A program made the position numbers and the translations under genes. The notes beneath the pieces are model-generated. The model was not told where the DNA came from. It was given only the letters and a program-made list of their open reading frames with translations, and did not search any database. A stretch of 64,000 bases of DNA from Pseudomonas sp. Os17 (lineage in GTDB: Bacteria; Pseudomonadota; Gammaproteobacteria; Pseudomonadales; Pseudomonadaceae), in the NCBI RefSeq assembly GCF_001547895.1, contig NZ_AP014627.1, forward strand, positions 1,119,501 to 1,183,500, given 5' to 3'. This document shows, piece after piece, positions 36,208 through 46,940 of this stretch (positions within the stretch are counted from its first letter, which is position 1; every line of letters starts with the position of its first letter).

Positions 36208-36987
36208 TTATTCCGGTGCGTGGTCGCGCAGGAACACCAGGTTGTCGGCTTTGGATTGCTCCGCGCTGAAGCGGTAGCCCTGGACGTCGAATTGCTTGAG
36301 CTGGGCGGGGTCGTTGATGCGTTCCTGGATGACGAAACGGCTCATCAGGCCCCGGGCCTTCTTGGCGTAGAAGCTGATGATCTTGTACTGGCCGTTCTTC
36401 AGGTCCTTGAACTCGGTGTTGATGATCCGCGCGTTCAGGGCGGTGCGCTTGACCGCCGAGAAGTATTCGTTGGAGGCCAGGTTCAGCAGCAGGTCGTCGC
36501 CCTGATCGGCCAGGGCCTCGTTCAGCCATTCACTGATGCGGGTGCCCCAGAAGGCGTACAGGTCCTTGCCCCGGGCGTTGGCCAGCTTGGTGCCCATTTC
36601 CAGGCGGTAGGGCTGCATCAGGTCCAGGGGGCGCAGCAGGCCGTAGAGGCCGGAGAGCATGCGCAGGTGCTGCTGGGCGTAGTCGAAGTCCGCTTCGCTC
36701 AAGGATTCGGCATTGAGCCCGGTGTAGACGTCGCCCTTGAACGCCAGCAGCGCCTGCTTGGCGTTGTCCGGGGTGAAGGCCGGGGTCCAGCTGCCGAAAC
36801 GCGCGGCGTTGAGCCCGCCGATCTTGTCGGACACGTGCATCAGTTCGCTGATCTGCGCCGGGCTCAGTTCCCGCAGTTGCTGGATCAGTTCCTGGGAGTG
36901 GTCGAGGTATTGCGGCTGGGTAAAGCGCTGGGTGACCGGCGGTGTTTCGTAATCGAGGGTCTTGGCGGGTGAAATCACCATCAGCAT
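36208..36987 (-). CDS. yaaA: Peroxide stress protein YaaA (UPF0246)
   Basis: The 259-residue cytoplasmic protein starts [17 protein letters not shown] and has the family blocks [31 protein letters not shown] and [13 protein letters not shown], at typical length. In E. coli YaaA limits free iron and DNA damage during hydrogen peroxide stress and binds DNA. It stands alone upstream of the algD control region. Confidence 0.95.
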   Translation of the reverse strand: MLMVISPAKTLDYETPPVTQRFTQPQYLDHSQELIQQLRELSPAQISELMHVSDKIGGLNAARFGSWTPAFTPDNAKQALLAFKGDVYTGLNAESLSEADFDYAQQHLRMLSGLYGLLRPLDLMQPYRLEMGTKLANARGKDLYAFWGTRISEWLNEALADQGDDLLLNLASNEYFSAVKRTALNARIINTEFKDLKNGQYKIISFYAKKARGLMSRFVIQERINDPAQLKQFDVQGYRFSAEQSKADNLVFLRDHAPE

Positions 36988-37078
36988 GGGGTCGTCTCCT
37001 TTAAGCGTCGGGGGATTCTAGGGGCTCGGGCGCCGGGACTCCACCTATGATGGCGATAGCCATGACCGCTGATCGCGG

Positions 37079-37132
37079 TTCGCCGGCAAGCCGGCTCCTA
37101 CATAGCCCTGTAGGAGCCGGCTTGCCGGCGAA
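37079..37132. repeat. Class A REP pair with perfect 24-bp arms
   Basis: TTCGCCGGCAAGCCGGCTCC... (37079-37102) is the exact reverse complement of 37109-37132, with a 6-base loop. It lies between the divergent yaaA and deacetylase-like genes, 66 bp before the latter's start. Confidence 0.93.
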
Positions 37133-37198
37133 GGGGCCCTGATTCCTGGCCCAGATCGGCTATAGTGCCGCGCGGGTTTTGTTCTGGAGGCATCCCTT

Positions 37199-38323
37199 TT
37201 GCGTATCGCGTTTCTCTTCTCGGCCTGGCTACTGAGTGTCAGCGTGCTGGCGGCGCCCAATGATCCGGCGACCCTGGATCGCAGCACCTGGCCGGAAAAG
37301 CTCGACAATCCGACCCTGTTCGACGTCGCCTCGCGGGCCGAGATCCTCACTTTCGCCCGTGCCCTGCTGGTCAGCGAGGCCTGGGACGAGGCCTCGCTCA
37401 AGCAGCGCCTGGGCTTGCGCATGATCAACATGGGGGCGATCAACGAGCTGCGCGAGCATCTGTGGGCGCGCCTGCTGGAGAACTACGATTTCGCCCAGCA
37501 AAGTTGCGATCAGGACGCTTCGTTCTGTTTCCTGGTGGAAAACATGCAGCAGTTGCGCAAGCAGGCCGGCAAGTTCCAGCTCGGCGAGGATTCCTATTAC
37601 GCCCGCTGGGGCGAACCCAGCCGCAGCTTTCACGAGCAGTACCTGGATGAGTTGCTGCGCAAGGCGGCGCTGTCACCGCAGACCAGCAGCGAGGTGCTGC
37701 GTTTCGGCGATTACGAGCGCAATGGCGACGAACTCAATGACCGGCTGTTTCTGCTGACCTTCGACAGCGCCGCCAACCTGGCGCCGGACAATACGCCCTG
37801 GCTCACCAACTACCTGCGCAAGGCCAACCTCAGCGGGACGTTCTTCGTCCTCGGCAACGACATCCAGAACCGCCTCGACAAGGCTTCGGTGGCCAGCCTG
37901 CAGTCGCTGTATTCCCGGCAGTGCGTCGGGGTCCAGGGCTGGGAGTTCCGCTCCCACAGCCACTGGCAGGACTGGCAGTACTCGATCCAGCGCAGCGCCG
38001 ACCTGGTGAAGAGCAAGCTGCCGGAAAACTACGTGCCGCTGTTCCGCCCGCCTCTTGGCCAGCGCCGCGCCGACGCCGAGGGTTTCTTCAATGCCCAGGG
38101 CATGCAGGTGGCGTTGTGGGACATCGACGCCCAGGATGGCGCCGGCAAGCTCAAGGCCGAGGACAGTGGCCAGCGGGTGCTGACCCTGATGCTGTTGTGG
38201 CGGCGCGGGGTGATTGCCTTCAATGCCAAGCAGGATGGGGTCAAGACCAGCCTGCCCTGGTTGCTGGCGCAGACCGCGCAGAGCGGGATTGGCTGGGAGG
38301 ATTGTCAGGACGCGTTCCGCTGA
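37199..38323 (+). CDS. Polysaccharide-deacetylase-like exported protein with degenerate motifs
   Basis: It begins at a TTG (37199) with GGAGG 8 bases upstream and has a signal peptide ending VLAAP (about residue 20); total 374 residues. The C-terminal half resembles NodB deacetylases: LLTFDSAANL where TFDDG is normal, EFRSHSHWQ at the metal-His motif and FRPPLGQRRAD matching RxPxG. The second Asp is Ser and the His spacing is shortened, so activity is doubtful. The N-terminal ~170 residues match no domain I know. A cell-envelope glycan substrate is only a family-based guess. Confidence 0.75.
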   Translation: MRIAFLFSAWLLSVSVLAAPNDPATLDRSTWPEKLDNPTLFDVASRAEILTFARALLVSEAWDEASLKQRLGLRMINMGAINELREHLWARLLENYDFAQQSCDQDASFCFLVENMQQLRKQAGKFQLGEDSYYARWGEPSRSFHEQYLDELLRKAALSPQTSSEVLRFGDYERNGDELNDRLFLLTFDSAANLAPDNTPWLTNYLRKANLSGTFFVLGNDIQNRLDKASVASLQSLYSRQCVGVQGWEFRSHSHWQDWQYSIQRSADLVKSKLPENYVPLFRPPLGQRRADAEGFFNAQGMQVALWDIDAQDGAGKLKAEDSGQRVLTLMLLWRRGVIAFNAKQDGVKTSLPWLLAQTAQSGIGWEDCQDAFR

Positions 38324-38668
38324 AACGGCCAAGTGCCCGGAAACACGGGGCGTGGGCGCAAAAGGGGGCGGATTTCAGCGGGGTTTCGAGGCAGGCGGAC
38401 TTCCGACTTTAACGGTGAGCGGGCAGTGCGCCAAGGGCTTTTCGTCACTCTGAAAAATAAACATCAAAAAAGCGTCAAAGTGCGTTTTCCTGTCACGGTT
38501 TTTGGAGTATTACGAACTCAGACCGCCGAAACCTGCGACACAGGTGGCGTCTTCCAAGACTCCTCGTGTGCAGCTCACCTGACCCCCCTGCGGGTGAATT
38601 CGGTGGTCATTCGAGGCGCGATACCCCATGGTATTGCGTCGACTGGCTCCCACATAAGGTGACCGAGT
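38324..38668. other. Intergenic region before the PhoH-type gene
   Basis: About 345 bp with no convincing gene. It must hold the promoter and leader of the PhoH-type gene. Short hairpins are possible (GATACCCCATGGTATTG near 38620) but no clear promoter or terminator stands out. Confidence 0.45.
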
Positions 38669-40063
38669 ATGGATGACCACGGACGTAGCTCTTCTTCCAA
38701 CCAGCCAATCCTTTATGTACTCGATACCAATGTATTGATTCACGATCCCAACGCCTTACTGAATTTCGAAGAACACCACGTCGCCATTCCCATGACCGTC
38801 CTCGAAGAGCTGGACAAGCTCAAGAGCGGACACCATAGCGTTGCCGCGGAATGCCGCCAGGCGATCCGCCTGATCGACAAGACCCTGGGCGAGGCTTCGC
38901 CCGAGGATGTCGAGCTGGGCGTGCCGATCCAGCGTGGCAAGAGCGGGCCCAAGGGCTTGCTGTCGATCCTCATGAGCAAGCGCAACGAGCCCAACAGCCT
39001 GTTGCCGGAGAACCTCAACGACAACATCATCATCAACCAGTTGATCGACCTGCACGCGCGCAACAAGGACCTGCCCGTGGTGCTGGTGACCAAAGACATC
39101 AACATGCGCCTCAAGGCGCGGGCCTGCGGGATCGCCGCCGAGGACTACAGCACCGACCAGCTGGTGGACGACGTGTCCCTGCTGCCCAATGGTTTCCACA
39201 ACATGAGCGGCTCGTTCTGGGACCGCGTAAGCAAGGTGGAAACCCGTCAGGATCACGGCCGTACCTGGCACCAGGTGCAGTTGATCGACAACCTGCCGGC
39301 GGTGCATATCAACGAATTCATCATCGACGAGCAGGGCTTTGTCGGCTGGATCAAGGAGATCCGCGCCGATGTGCTGCTGATCCTCGACCTGCATCAGGAA
39401 CCCCTGTTGCACCAGGAAGCCTGGGGCCTGAAACCGCGTGACATCTATCAGGGCCTGGCGCTGTACGCGCTGCTCGACCCGGACATCCACCTGGTCAACC
39501 TGTCCGGCGCCGCCGGTTCCGGCAAGACCATCCTGGCCCTGGCCGCGGCCATCGAGCAGACCATGGTCAGCAAGCGCTACCGGCGCATCATCGCCACCCG
39601 CAGCGTGCAGGGGCTGGACCAGGAGATCGGCTTCCTGCCGGGCACCGAGGCGGAGAAAATGGAGCCCTGGCTGGGCGCCATCACCGACAACCTCGAAGCC
39701 CTGCACATGGATGACGAGAACACCCACGGCAGCGTCGACTACATCCTCAGCAAGGTGCCGTTGCAGTTCAAATCCCTGAACTACATCCGCGGCCGCAGCT
39801 TCCAGCAGAGCCTGATCCTGATCGACGAATGCCAGAACCTCACCCCGCACCAGATGAAAACCATCATCACCCGTGCCGGCGCCGGTTCCAAAGTGGTGTG
39901 CCTGGGCAACCTGGCACAGATCGATACCCCTTACCTGTCGGCCACCAGCTCGGGCCTGACCTACCTCACCGAACGCTTCAAGGACTTCCCCAACGGCGTG
40001 CACATCACCCTGCAAGGGGTGCCGCGCTCGATCCTGGCGGAGTACGCGGAGAGCCATCTGTAA
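38669..40063 (+). CDS. PIN-domain PhoH-family ATPase
   Basis: The 464-residue cytoplasmic protein has an N-terminal PIN domain (LYVLDTNVLIHDPNAL, acidic cluster at residues 18-26; later VLVTKDINMRLKA) and a C-terminal PhoH ATPase with Walker A GAAGSGKTILAL (about residue 280) and Walker B LILIDECQNLTPHQ. AAGGTGA precedes the ATG. PIN-PhoH fusions are predicted RNA-processing helicase/nucleases. It is followed by a good intrinsic terminator. Confidence 0.92.
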   Translation: MDDHGRSSSSNQPILYVLDTNVLIHDPNALLNFEEHHVAIPMTVLEELDKLKSGHHSVAAECRQAIRLIDKTLGEASPEDVELGVPIQRGKSGPKGLLSILMSKRNEPNSLLPENLNDNIIINQLIDLHARNKDLPVVLVTKDINMRLKARACGIAAEDYSTDQLVDDVSLLPNGFHNMSGSFWDRVSKVETRQDHGRTWHQVQLIDNLPAVHINEFIIDEQGFVGWIKEIRADVLLILDLHQEPLLHQEAWGLKPRDIYQGLALYALLDPDIHLVNLSGAAGSGKTILALAAAIEQTMVSKRYRRIIATRSVQGLDQEIGFLPGTEAEKMEPWLGAITDNLEALHMDDENTHGSVDYILSKVPLQFKSLNYIRGRSFQQSLILIDECQNLTPHQMKTIITRAGAGSKVVCLGNLAQIDTPYLSATSSGLTYLTERFKDFPNGVHITLQGVPRSILAEYAESHL

Positions 40064-40079
40064 CGGCAATGCCTTCCAG

Positions 40080-40105
40080 CACGGGCGGCCTTCGGGTCGC
40101 CCGTT
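40080..40105 (+). terminator. Intrinsic terminator after the PhoH-type gene
   Basis: ACGGGCGGCC-TTCG-GGTCGCCCGT followed by TTTG, starting about 17 bp past the stop. The stem has one mismatched pair and a stable TTCG loop. Confidence 0.75.
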
Positions 40106-40177
40106 TTGCATCCAGGCCCCGGCCCCGGGTTATCCTGCGCTCCCGCCGCCGAGCGTTCCCCAGTTGGAAAACACCGG

Positions 40178-41095
40178 ATGCCCCGCGTTTCCCTGCGCAA
40201 TATCGACCTGAATCTGTTGGTAATCCTCGATGCCTTGCTGACGGAAAAACATGTGACCCGCACCGGCGAGCGCCTGCACCTGAGCCAGCCGGCCATCAGC
40301 CATTCCCTGGGCAAGCTGCGGGTGCTGCTGGATGATCCGCTGCTGATCCGCCAGGGCAACGAGGTGCTGCTCAGCCCGCTGGCCCGTAGCCTGCAGGCGC
40401 CCCTCAAGGAGGTTCTCAGCCAGATCGAGACCTTGCTCGGCAAATCCCTGGACTTTGACCCGGCCACCTCGCAGCGGATCTTTCATTTGGCGATGTCGGA
40501 TTACGCGGCGGCCATCGTCCTTCCCCGGCTGCTGGTGCGCTTGCGCGGTGAGGCGCCGTTGATGCGCCTGGTGGTGACCCAGGGCAGCCGCCACGAGATG
40601 TCCGAGCAGATTGCCCAGGGCCAGATCGACCTGGCCCTGGGAGTGTTTCCCAGCCTCGGCGCAGAGATCGCCAAGGAGGTGCTGTTTGAAGAGACCTTCT
40701 CTTGCCTGGTGGATGGCAGCACCTTGGGCGCGGAGCAAAACCTGGATTTGAACACCTACCTGGCGCGTCCCCATTTGCAGGTGTCGATGGACGGTTGCTT
40801 CAACGGTGAGGTCGATCAGCGCCTGGCCGACGAAGGCCTGCAGCGCCAGATTGCGGTCAGCGTGCCCCATTGGGGGGCCGCGCCGAACATGATCCGTGGC
40901 ACCGACCTGATCCTCACCGTGGCCAGCCGCACCCTGGACGAGATCCCGCTGCCGCAGGGACTGCTGCGCTTGGCCCCGCCGCTGAACATTGCGCCCTTCA
41001 AGTTCGTGCAGATCTGGCATTCGCGTTTCAGTGATGACCTGGCGCATCGCTGGTTGCGCGAGCAGGTCAGGCTGGCCAGCGCAGCCAGGGACTGA
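40178..41095 (+). CDS. LysR-family transcriptional regulator
   Basis: The start at the ATG 40178 (MPRVSLRNIDLNLLVILDAL) gives 305 residues. The HTH lies at about 18-60 (TRTGERLHLSQPAISHSLGKLR) and a co-inducer domain follows. The residues resemble NodD/PcaQ-like subgroups (FHLAMSDYAAAIVLPRLL). Its neighbours are the PhoH-type gene upstream and a convergent YdcZ-type transporter; its target cannot be told from the window. Confidence 0.87.
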   Translation: MPRVSLRNIDLNLLVILDALLTEKHVTRTGERLHLSQPAISHSLGKLRVLLDDPLLIRQGNEVLLSPLARSLQAPLKEVLSQIETLLGKSLDFDPATSQRIFHLAMSDYAAAIVLPRLLVRLRGEAPLMRLVVTQGSRHEMSEQIAQGQIDLALGVFPSLGAEIAKEVLFEETFSCLVDGSTLGAEQNLDLNTYLARPHLQVSMDGCFNGEVDQRLADEGLQRQIAVSVPHWGAAPNMIRGTDLILTVASRTLDEIPLPQGLLRLAPPLNIAPFKFVQIWHSRFSDDLAHRWLREQVRLASAARD

Positions 41096-41104
41096 GGCGG
41101 TACT

Positions 41105-41551
41105 TCAGCCACGGGTGGTGATGACGAAGCCGCCGATCACCACCAGCACGCCGATCAGCTTCTGCAGGCTGATGTCCTTGCGTGGCAGGCCCACCAGCCC
41201 GAAGTAGTCGATGATCAGCGAGATCAGCAACTGGCCGATGATCACCACCATGATGAAGTTCAGCGCCCCCAGGCGCGGCGCCATCAACAGCGCGACGGTG
41301 ATGTACAGCACCCCGGCCAGGCCGCCCATCCAGATCCACCAGGGACCTTGCAGGGCGGCCATGAGATTGGGCTTGGGCACCTTGATGAACAGCAGCAGGA
41401 CCCCCAGCACCAGCAGGCTGACCAGCAGCGAAACACCGGTGGCCCACAGTGGATGCCCCAGCAGGGTGCCCAGGCGGGCGTTGGTCCCGGCCTGGAGGGG
41501 CACGGCGAAACCGGCGAGCAGACTGAGCAGGATTGAAACGAACAAGGCCAT
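41105..41551 (-). CDS. YdcZ/DUF606-type small DMT transporter
   Basis: The 148-residue protein has five hydrophobic helices and begins MALFVSILLSLLAGFAVPLQ; QAGTNARLG and APRLGALNFIMVVIIGQL are typical DUF606 blocks. It is half the size of an EamA protein and probably works as a dimer. The substrate is unknown. It is convergent with the LysR-type gene, with 9 bp between the stops. Confidence 0.85.
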   Translation of the reverse strand: MALFVSILLSLLAGFAVPLQAGTNARLGTLLGHPLWATGVSLLVSLLVLGVLLLFIKVPKPNLMAALQGPWWIWMGGLAGVLYITVALLMAPRLGALNFIMVVIIGQLLISLIIDYFGLVGLPRKDISLQKLIGVLVVIGGFVITTRG

Positions 41552-41730
41552 GAAGCGACTTCCTTTTTTGGATGTTGGCGCTGTTGTACGGTTATCCAGC
41601 GCCGGGCTCCAATTCGTTGTTCTGATGCGCCCTATTCGTCGGGCTGATTGCCGTTTGGCGCAGGCAGATGCCCCGTGCGAAAAATTGACCCGCAGGTTTA
41701 CAATCGGCCCACCTGATCAGGAGTAACGCC

Positions 41731-42204
41731 GTGCTGACTCATCTCGATTCCCAGGGGCGCGCCAATATGGTCGACGTCACCGACAAGGCCGTGACTTTTC
41801 GCGAGGCGGCGGCCGAAGCCCGGGTGCGCATGCTCCCGCAAACCCTGCAGATGATCGTCAGTGGCGGTCACCCCAAGGGCGATGTATTTGCCGTGGCGCG
41901 CATCGCCGGGATTCAGGCAGCGAAGAAGACCAGCGAGCTGATCCCCCTGTGCCATCCGTTGATGCTGACCAGCGTCAAGGTCGAGCTCAGTGCCGAGGGC
42001 GAAGACAGCGTACACATCGTGGCCCGTTGCAAGCTGTCGGGGCAGACCGGGGTGGAGATGGAGGCGTTGACCGCCGCCAGCGTCGCCGCGCTGACGATCT
42101 ATGACATGTGCAAGGCCGTGGACCGCGGCATGATCATCGAAGGCGTGCGGGTGCTGGAGAAGACCGGCGGCAAGAGCGGCCATTACCGGGTGGCTGACGC
42201 ATGA
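41731..42204 (+). CDS. moaC: Cyclic pyranopterin monophosphate synthase MoaC
   Basis: A GTG start (41731) follows AGGAG. The 157-residue enzyme, with MoaA, makes cPMP for molybdenum cofactor. It contains [13 protein letters not shown] and [20 protein letters not shown] with the family catalytic Lys/Asp, and KSGHYR at the end. It overlaps moaD by 4 bp. Confidence 0.96.
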   Translation: MLTHLDSQGRANMVDVTDKAVTFREAAAEARVRMLPQTLQMIVSGGHPKGDVFAVARIAGIQAAKKTSELIPLCHPLMLTSVKVELSAEGEDSVHIVARCKLSGQTGVEMEALTAASVAALTIYDMCKAVDRGMIIEGVRVLEKTGGKSGHYRVADA

Positions 42205-42443
42205 AGATCTCGGTGAAGTTCTTTGCCCGCTACCGTGAGGCCCTGAAGCTCGATGGTGTGCTTGTCGAGGGTGACTTTGCCTGTGTCGACGATGTGCGCC
42301 AGGCGCTGCTGTCCCGTGACGGGGCCGCCGTGCTCGCCGAACAGAACCTGATGTGCGCCCGCAACGAAGAGCTGTGCCAGTTGGACGAACCCCTGGCGGA
42401 CGGCGATGAAGTGGCGTTCTTTCCCACCGTGACCGGAGGCTGA
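42201..42443 (+). CDS. moaD: Molybdopterin synthase sulfur-carrier subunit MoaD
   Basis: The 80-residue ubiquitin-like protein ends in the required Gly-Gly (VTGG) that is thiocarboxylated. It starts within the moaC stop (ATGA overlap) and ends 1 bp before moaE, forming a coupled cassette. Confidence 0.95.
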   Translation: MKISVKFFARYREALKLDGVLVEGDFACVDDVRQALLSRDGAAVLAEQNLMCARNEELCQLDEPLADGDEVAFFPTVTGG

Positions 42444-42444
42444 G

Positions 42445-42897
42445 ATGGCGATTCGTGTGCAAGCCGCGGCCTTCGATCCCGGCGCCGAAGTCAATGCCAT
42501 GCACGCCGCCAATACCGGGGTGGGCGCGGTGGTCAGTTTTGTCGGCTACGTGCGCGATTTCAATGACGGCCAGGACGTGCACGGCATGTTCCTGGAGCAT
42601 TACCCGGGCATGACCGAAAAGGCCCTGGGCAAGATTGCGGCCGAAGCCGAGCAGCGCTGGCCGCTGTTGCAATTGCAGGTGCTGCACCGCGTCGGCGCCC
42701 TGGAACCGGGCGAGCCGATAGTCTTCGTCGGCGCGGCCAGTGCCCATCGCCAGGCGGCCTTCGATGCCTGTGCCTTTGTCATGGATTATCTGAAGACTCG
42801 CGCGCCGTTCTGGAAAAAGGAAAACACCGCCGACGGCCCGCGCTGGGTGGAAGGCCGCGACAGTGATCACGCTGCGGCCGAGCGCTGGAAAGCCTGA
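42445..42897 (+). CDS. moaE: Molybdopterin synthase catalytic subunit MoaE
   Basis: The 150-residue subunit transfers sulfur from MoaD to cPMP. It carries VSFVGYVRDF, HRVGALEPGEPIVFVG, SAHRQAAFDAC and the catalytic-Lys region KTRAPFWKKE. It is the last gene of moaCDE here; a CGGCGGG...CCCGCCG hairpin follows near 42912. Confidence 0.96.
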   Translation: MAIRVQAAAFDPGAEVNAMHAANTGVGAVVSFVGYVRDFNDGQDVHGMFLEHYPGMTEKALGKIAAEAEQRWPLLQLQVLHRVGALEPGEPIVFVGAASAHRQAAFDACAFVMDYLKTRAPFWKKENTADGPRWVEGRDSDHAAAERWKA

Positions 42898-43016
42898 TCC
42901 CCTGATGCCTGCCGGCGGGGCCGGATCCCGCCGCAATCCTGCCTGCAATCGACTGCGACTGTTCCCGCCGACCGCTGGGGATAAGTCGCTGCGCGCGCCG
43001 TTGACGATATGTACGT

Positions 43017-43032
43017 AAAAGTCCAGTATGGA
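43017..43032. promoter_or_regulatory. Candidate operator shared with dauB (site 1)
   Basis: AAAAGTCCAGTATGGA here and AAAAGTCCATAATGGA on the minus strand before dauB differ at two central bases only. It sits 84 bp before the binding-protein ATG, near a TTGACG that may be a -35 element (43001-43006). DauR, encoded between the two sites, is the likely binder (inference). Confidence 0.55.
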
Positions 43033-43090
43033 ATTACAAGTACAAATACAGCGTCTCCCGTTTCACCCCTTCCTTCTGTCTTGCCAAACC

Positions 43091-43099
43091 AACAACAAC
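43091..43099 (+). promoter_or_regulatory. Candidate Hfq/Crc (CA) motif
   Basis: AACAACAAC lies about 17 bases before the ATG of the binding-protein gene, just upstream of its GAGAG ribosome site, matching AAnAAnAA. Catabolite repression of amino-acid uptake is the expected effect. Confidence 0.45.
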
Positions 43100-43115
43100 C
43101 CGCGAGAGAACGAAC

Positions 43116-43892
43116 ATGAAAAAATTCCCCCTCATCAGTGGCCTGGCCTTGAGCCTGTTGGCGTGCAGCAGCCTGATGGCTGCCGAGAAAACCCTGCGCC
43201 TGGGCATCGAGGCGGCTTATCCGCCGTTCGCCTTCAAGACCGCCGACGGCAAGATCGGCGGTTTTGACTACGACATCGGCAATGCCCTGTGCGCGCAGAT
43301 GCAGGTCAAGTGCGAGTGGATCGAGGGCGAGTTCGACGGCCTGATTCCCTCGTTGAAGGTGAAGAAGATCGACGCCGCGCTGTCCTCCATGACCATCACC
43401 GCGGAACGCCGTAAATCGGTGGATTTCACCCACAAGTACTACTTCACCTCGTCGCGCCTGGTGATGAAGAAGGGCGCGGTGGTGGATGACCAGTACGCCA
43501 GCCTCAAGGGCAAGACCGTGGGCGTGCAGCGTTCCACCACCACCGATCGTTTCGCCACCGAGGTCTTCGAGCCCAAGGGCATCAAGGTGGTGCGCTACAG
43601 CAACAACGAAGAGATCTACATGGACCTGGCGGCCGGGCGCCTGGACGCGATCTTCGCCGACACCATTCCCCTGGACGATTTCCTGTCGATGCCTCGCGGC
43701 GCCGACTACGCCTTTGTCGGGCCCGAGTTGAAGGATCCGAAGTACGTCGGCGAGGGCGCGGGGGTCGCGGTGCGCAAGGGCAACAGTGAACTGGTGGGCG
43801 AGTTGAACAAGGCCATCGATGAGATTCGCGCCAAGGGCGAATATCAGAAGATCCAGGCCAAGTACTTCAAGTCGGATATTTATGGGGATTGA
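43116..43892 (+). CDS. Periplasmic amino-acid-binding protein (lysine/arginine/ornithine type)
   Basis: The 258-residue protein has a signal peptide ([28 protein letters not shown] is a possible lipobox, but cleavage after MAA is more usual). It is a family 3 solute-binding protein: [30 protein letters not shown] with a Cys pair, and [16 protein letters not shown], the Ser/Thr/Arg ligand site for the alpha-amino group. It matches the place of PA3865 next to the dau genes and probably binds basic amino acids, perhaps D- or L-arginine. No permease genes are adjacent. Confidence 0.88.
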   Translation: MKKFPLISGLALSLLACSSLMAAEKTLRLGIEAAYPPFAFKTADGKIGGFDYDIGNALCAQMQVKCEWIEGEFDGLIPSLKVKKIDAALSSMTITAERRKSVDFTHKYYFTSSRLVMKKGAVVDDQYASLKGKTVGVQRSTTTDRFATEVFEPKGIKVVRYSNNEEIYMDLAAGRLDAIFADTIPLDDFLSMPRGADYAFVGPELKDPKYVGEGAGVAVRKGNSELVGELNKAIDEIRAKGEYQKIQAKYFKSDIYGD

Positions 43893-43918
43893 GACATTGC
43901 GGTGTTCTTGAGGACGCC

Positions 43919-43983
43919 TTCGCGAGCGAGCTCGCTCCTACAGGTGTTGTGCAATTGCGTGTAGGAGCGGGCTTGCTCGCGAA
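43919..43983. repeat. REP-like pair between the binding-protein and dauR genes
   Basis: TTCGCGAGCGAGCTCGCTCC and GGAGCGGGCTTGCTCGCGAA, a class A variant with GAGC in place of CCGG, in a convergent gap. Confidence 0.88.
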
Positions 43984-43986
43984 CCT

Positions 43987-44616
43987 TTACTGTCCCTTCA
44001 ATTCCTTCAGGTGCTTGTACACCGTGGCCCGGCCCATGTTCAGCACGTTGGCCACGTAGTTGGAGGCGCTCTTGCCCTTGAAGGCGCCCTCGGCGTGCAG
44101 CGCCAGCACCAGCTCGCGCTTGTGGTCGCGGGTCAGCAGGTTCAGCCCCAGCTGGCGTTCGCGCAGCCAGTTGTGCAGGAAGGTGTTGATGCGTTCCTGC
44201 CAGTCGTCGCGAAACAGCGAGTCGGGCTGGGGAATCAGTTTGCTCGGCGAGAGGAACAGGTCCAGCGCCGCCTTGGCGTTTTCCAGCAGCGAGATGTTCA
44301 GGTTGATGCACAGCACGGCCATTGGCTGGCCGTGGCTGTCGCGCAGCACGCTGCTGAGGCTGCGGATCTTCTGCCCGTCCCAGTTGAGCTTTTCATAGGG
44401 GCCGATATTGCGCTCCTCGCTGTCGCCACTGAGCAGGTCTTCCAGGGCTGCATCGTCGCCCACTTCGCGCTTGGACAGGTTGTTGGCGATGTAGTCGATC
44501 TTCTGCGTGCGCAGGTCGTGGAGCACCACCTCGGCGTGAGGGAAGAACAGCGTGGCAATGGCATCGGCAATCGCCCGGAAGTTGTCCAGGGCAGGGTCCT
44601 TTGCGGGTGAGGTCAT
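43987..44616 (-). CDS. dauR: YheO-PAS/HTH regulator of D-arginine catabolism
   Basis: The start is placed at the ATG 44616 (MTSPAKDPALDNFRAIADAI), 10 bases after TGGAG, giving 209 residues. The N-terminal YheO-like PAS domain (FFPHAEVVLHDLRTQKIDYIANN) is followed by a C-terminal HTH_22 domain (GKSASNYVANVLNMGRATVYKHLKEL). DauR of P. aeruginosa represses dauBAR and is relieved by arginine. Gene order dauB-dauA-dauR is the same here. The assignment rests on domain plus context. Confidence 0.88.
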   Translation of the reverse strand: MTSPAKDPALDNFRAIADAIATLFFPHAEVVLHDLRTQKIDYIANNLSKREVGDDAALEDLLSGDSEERNIGPYEKLNWDGQKIRSLSSVLRDSHGQPMAVLCINLNISLLENAKAALDLFLSPSKLIPQPDSLFRDDWQERINTFLHNWLRERQLGLNLLTRDHKRELVLALHAEGAFKGKSASNYVANVLNMGRATVYKHLKELKGQ

Positions 44617-44704
44617 GGGTCGTACTCCAGGCGGCATCGGCGCCCGCCGTTGGCGGGCGCTGGGAGTGTGCCGCAATCGTTCGGGCGCGTTATCTTGAGG
44701 GCCT

Positions 44705-46820
<2,116 letters not shown>

Positions 46821-46850
46821 GCAAGGGCTCCCATCAAATTAAACTAATTT

Positions 46851-46867
46851 GTCCATTATGGACTTTT
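46851..46867. promoter_or_regulatory. Candidate operator before dauB (site 2)
   Basis: GTCCATTATGGAC is a near-perfect dyad. With flanks the minus strand reads AAAAGTCCATAATGGAC, matching site 1 at 43017-43032. It is suitably placed to control the dauBAR promoter. Confidence 0.6.
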
Positions 46868-46894
46868 AGTTTTTGCGGGCAATATCCAGGCGAA

Positions 46895-46927
46895 AAAAAA
46901 CGCAGCCGGTAATGGCTGCGTTTTTTG
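46895..46927. terminator. Bidirectional intrinsic terminator after rhlB
   Basis: CGCAGCC-GGTAAT-GGCTGCG with an A-run on one side and TTTTTT on the other, 14 bp past the rhlB stop. It should end rhlB transcripts before the dau control region. Confidence 0.9.
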
Positions 46928-46940
46928 GGTGCGCCCGTGA

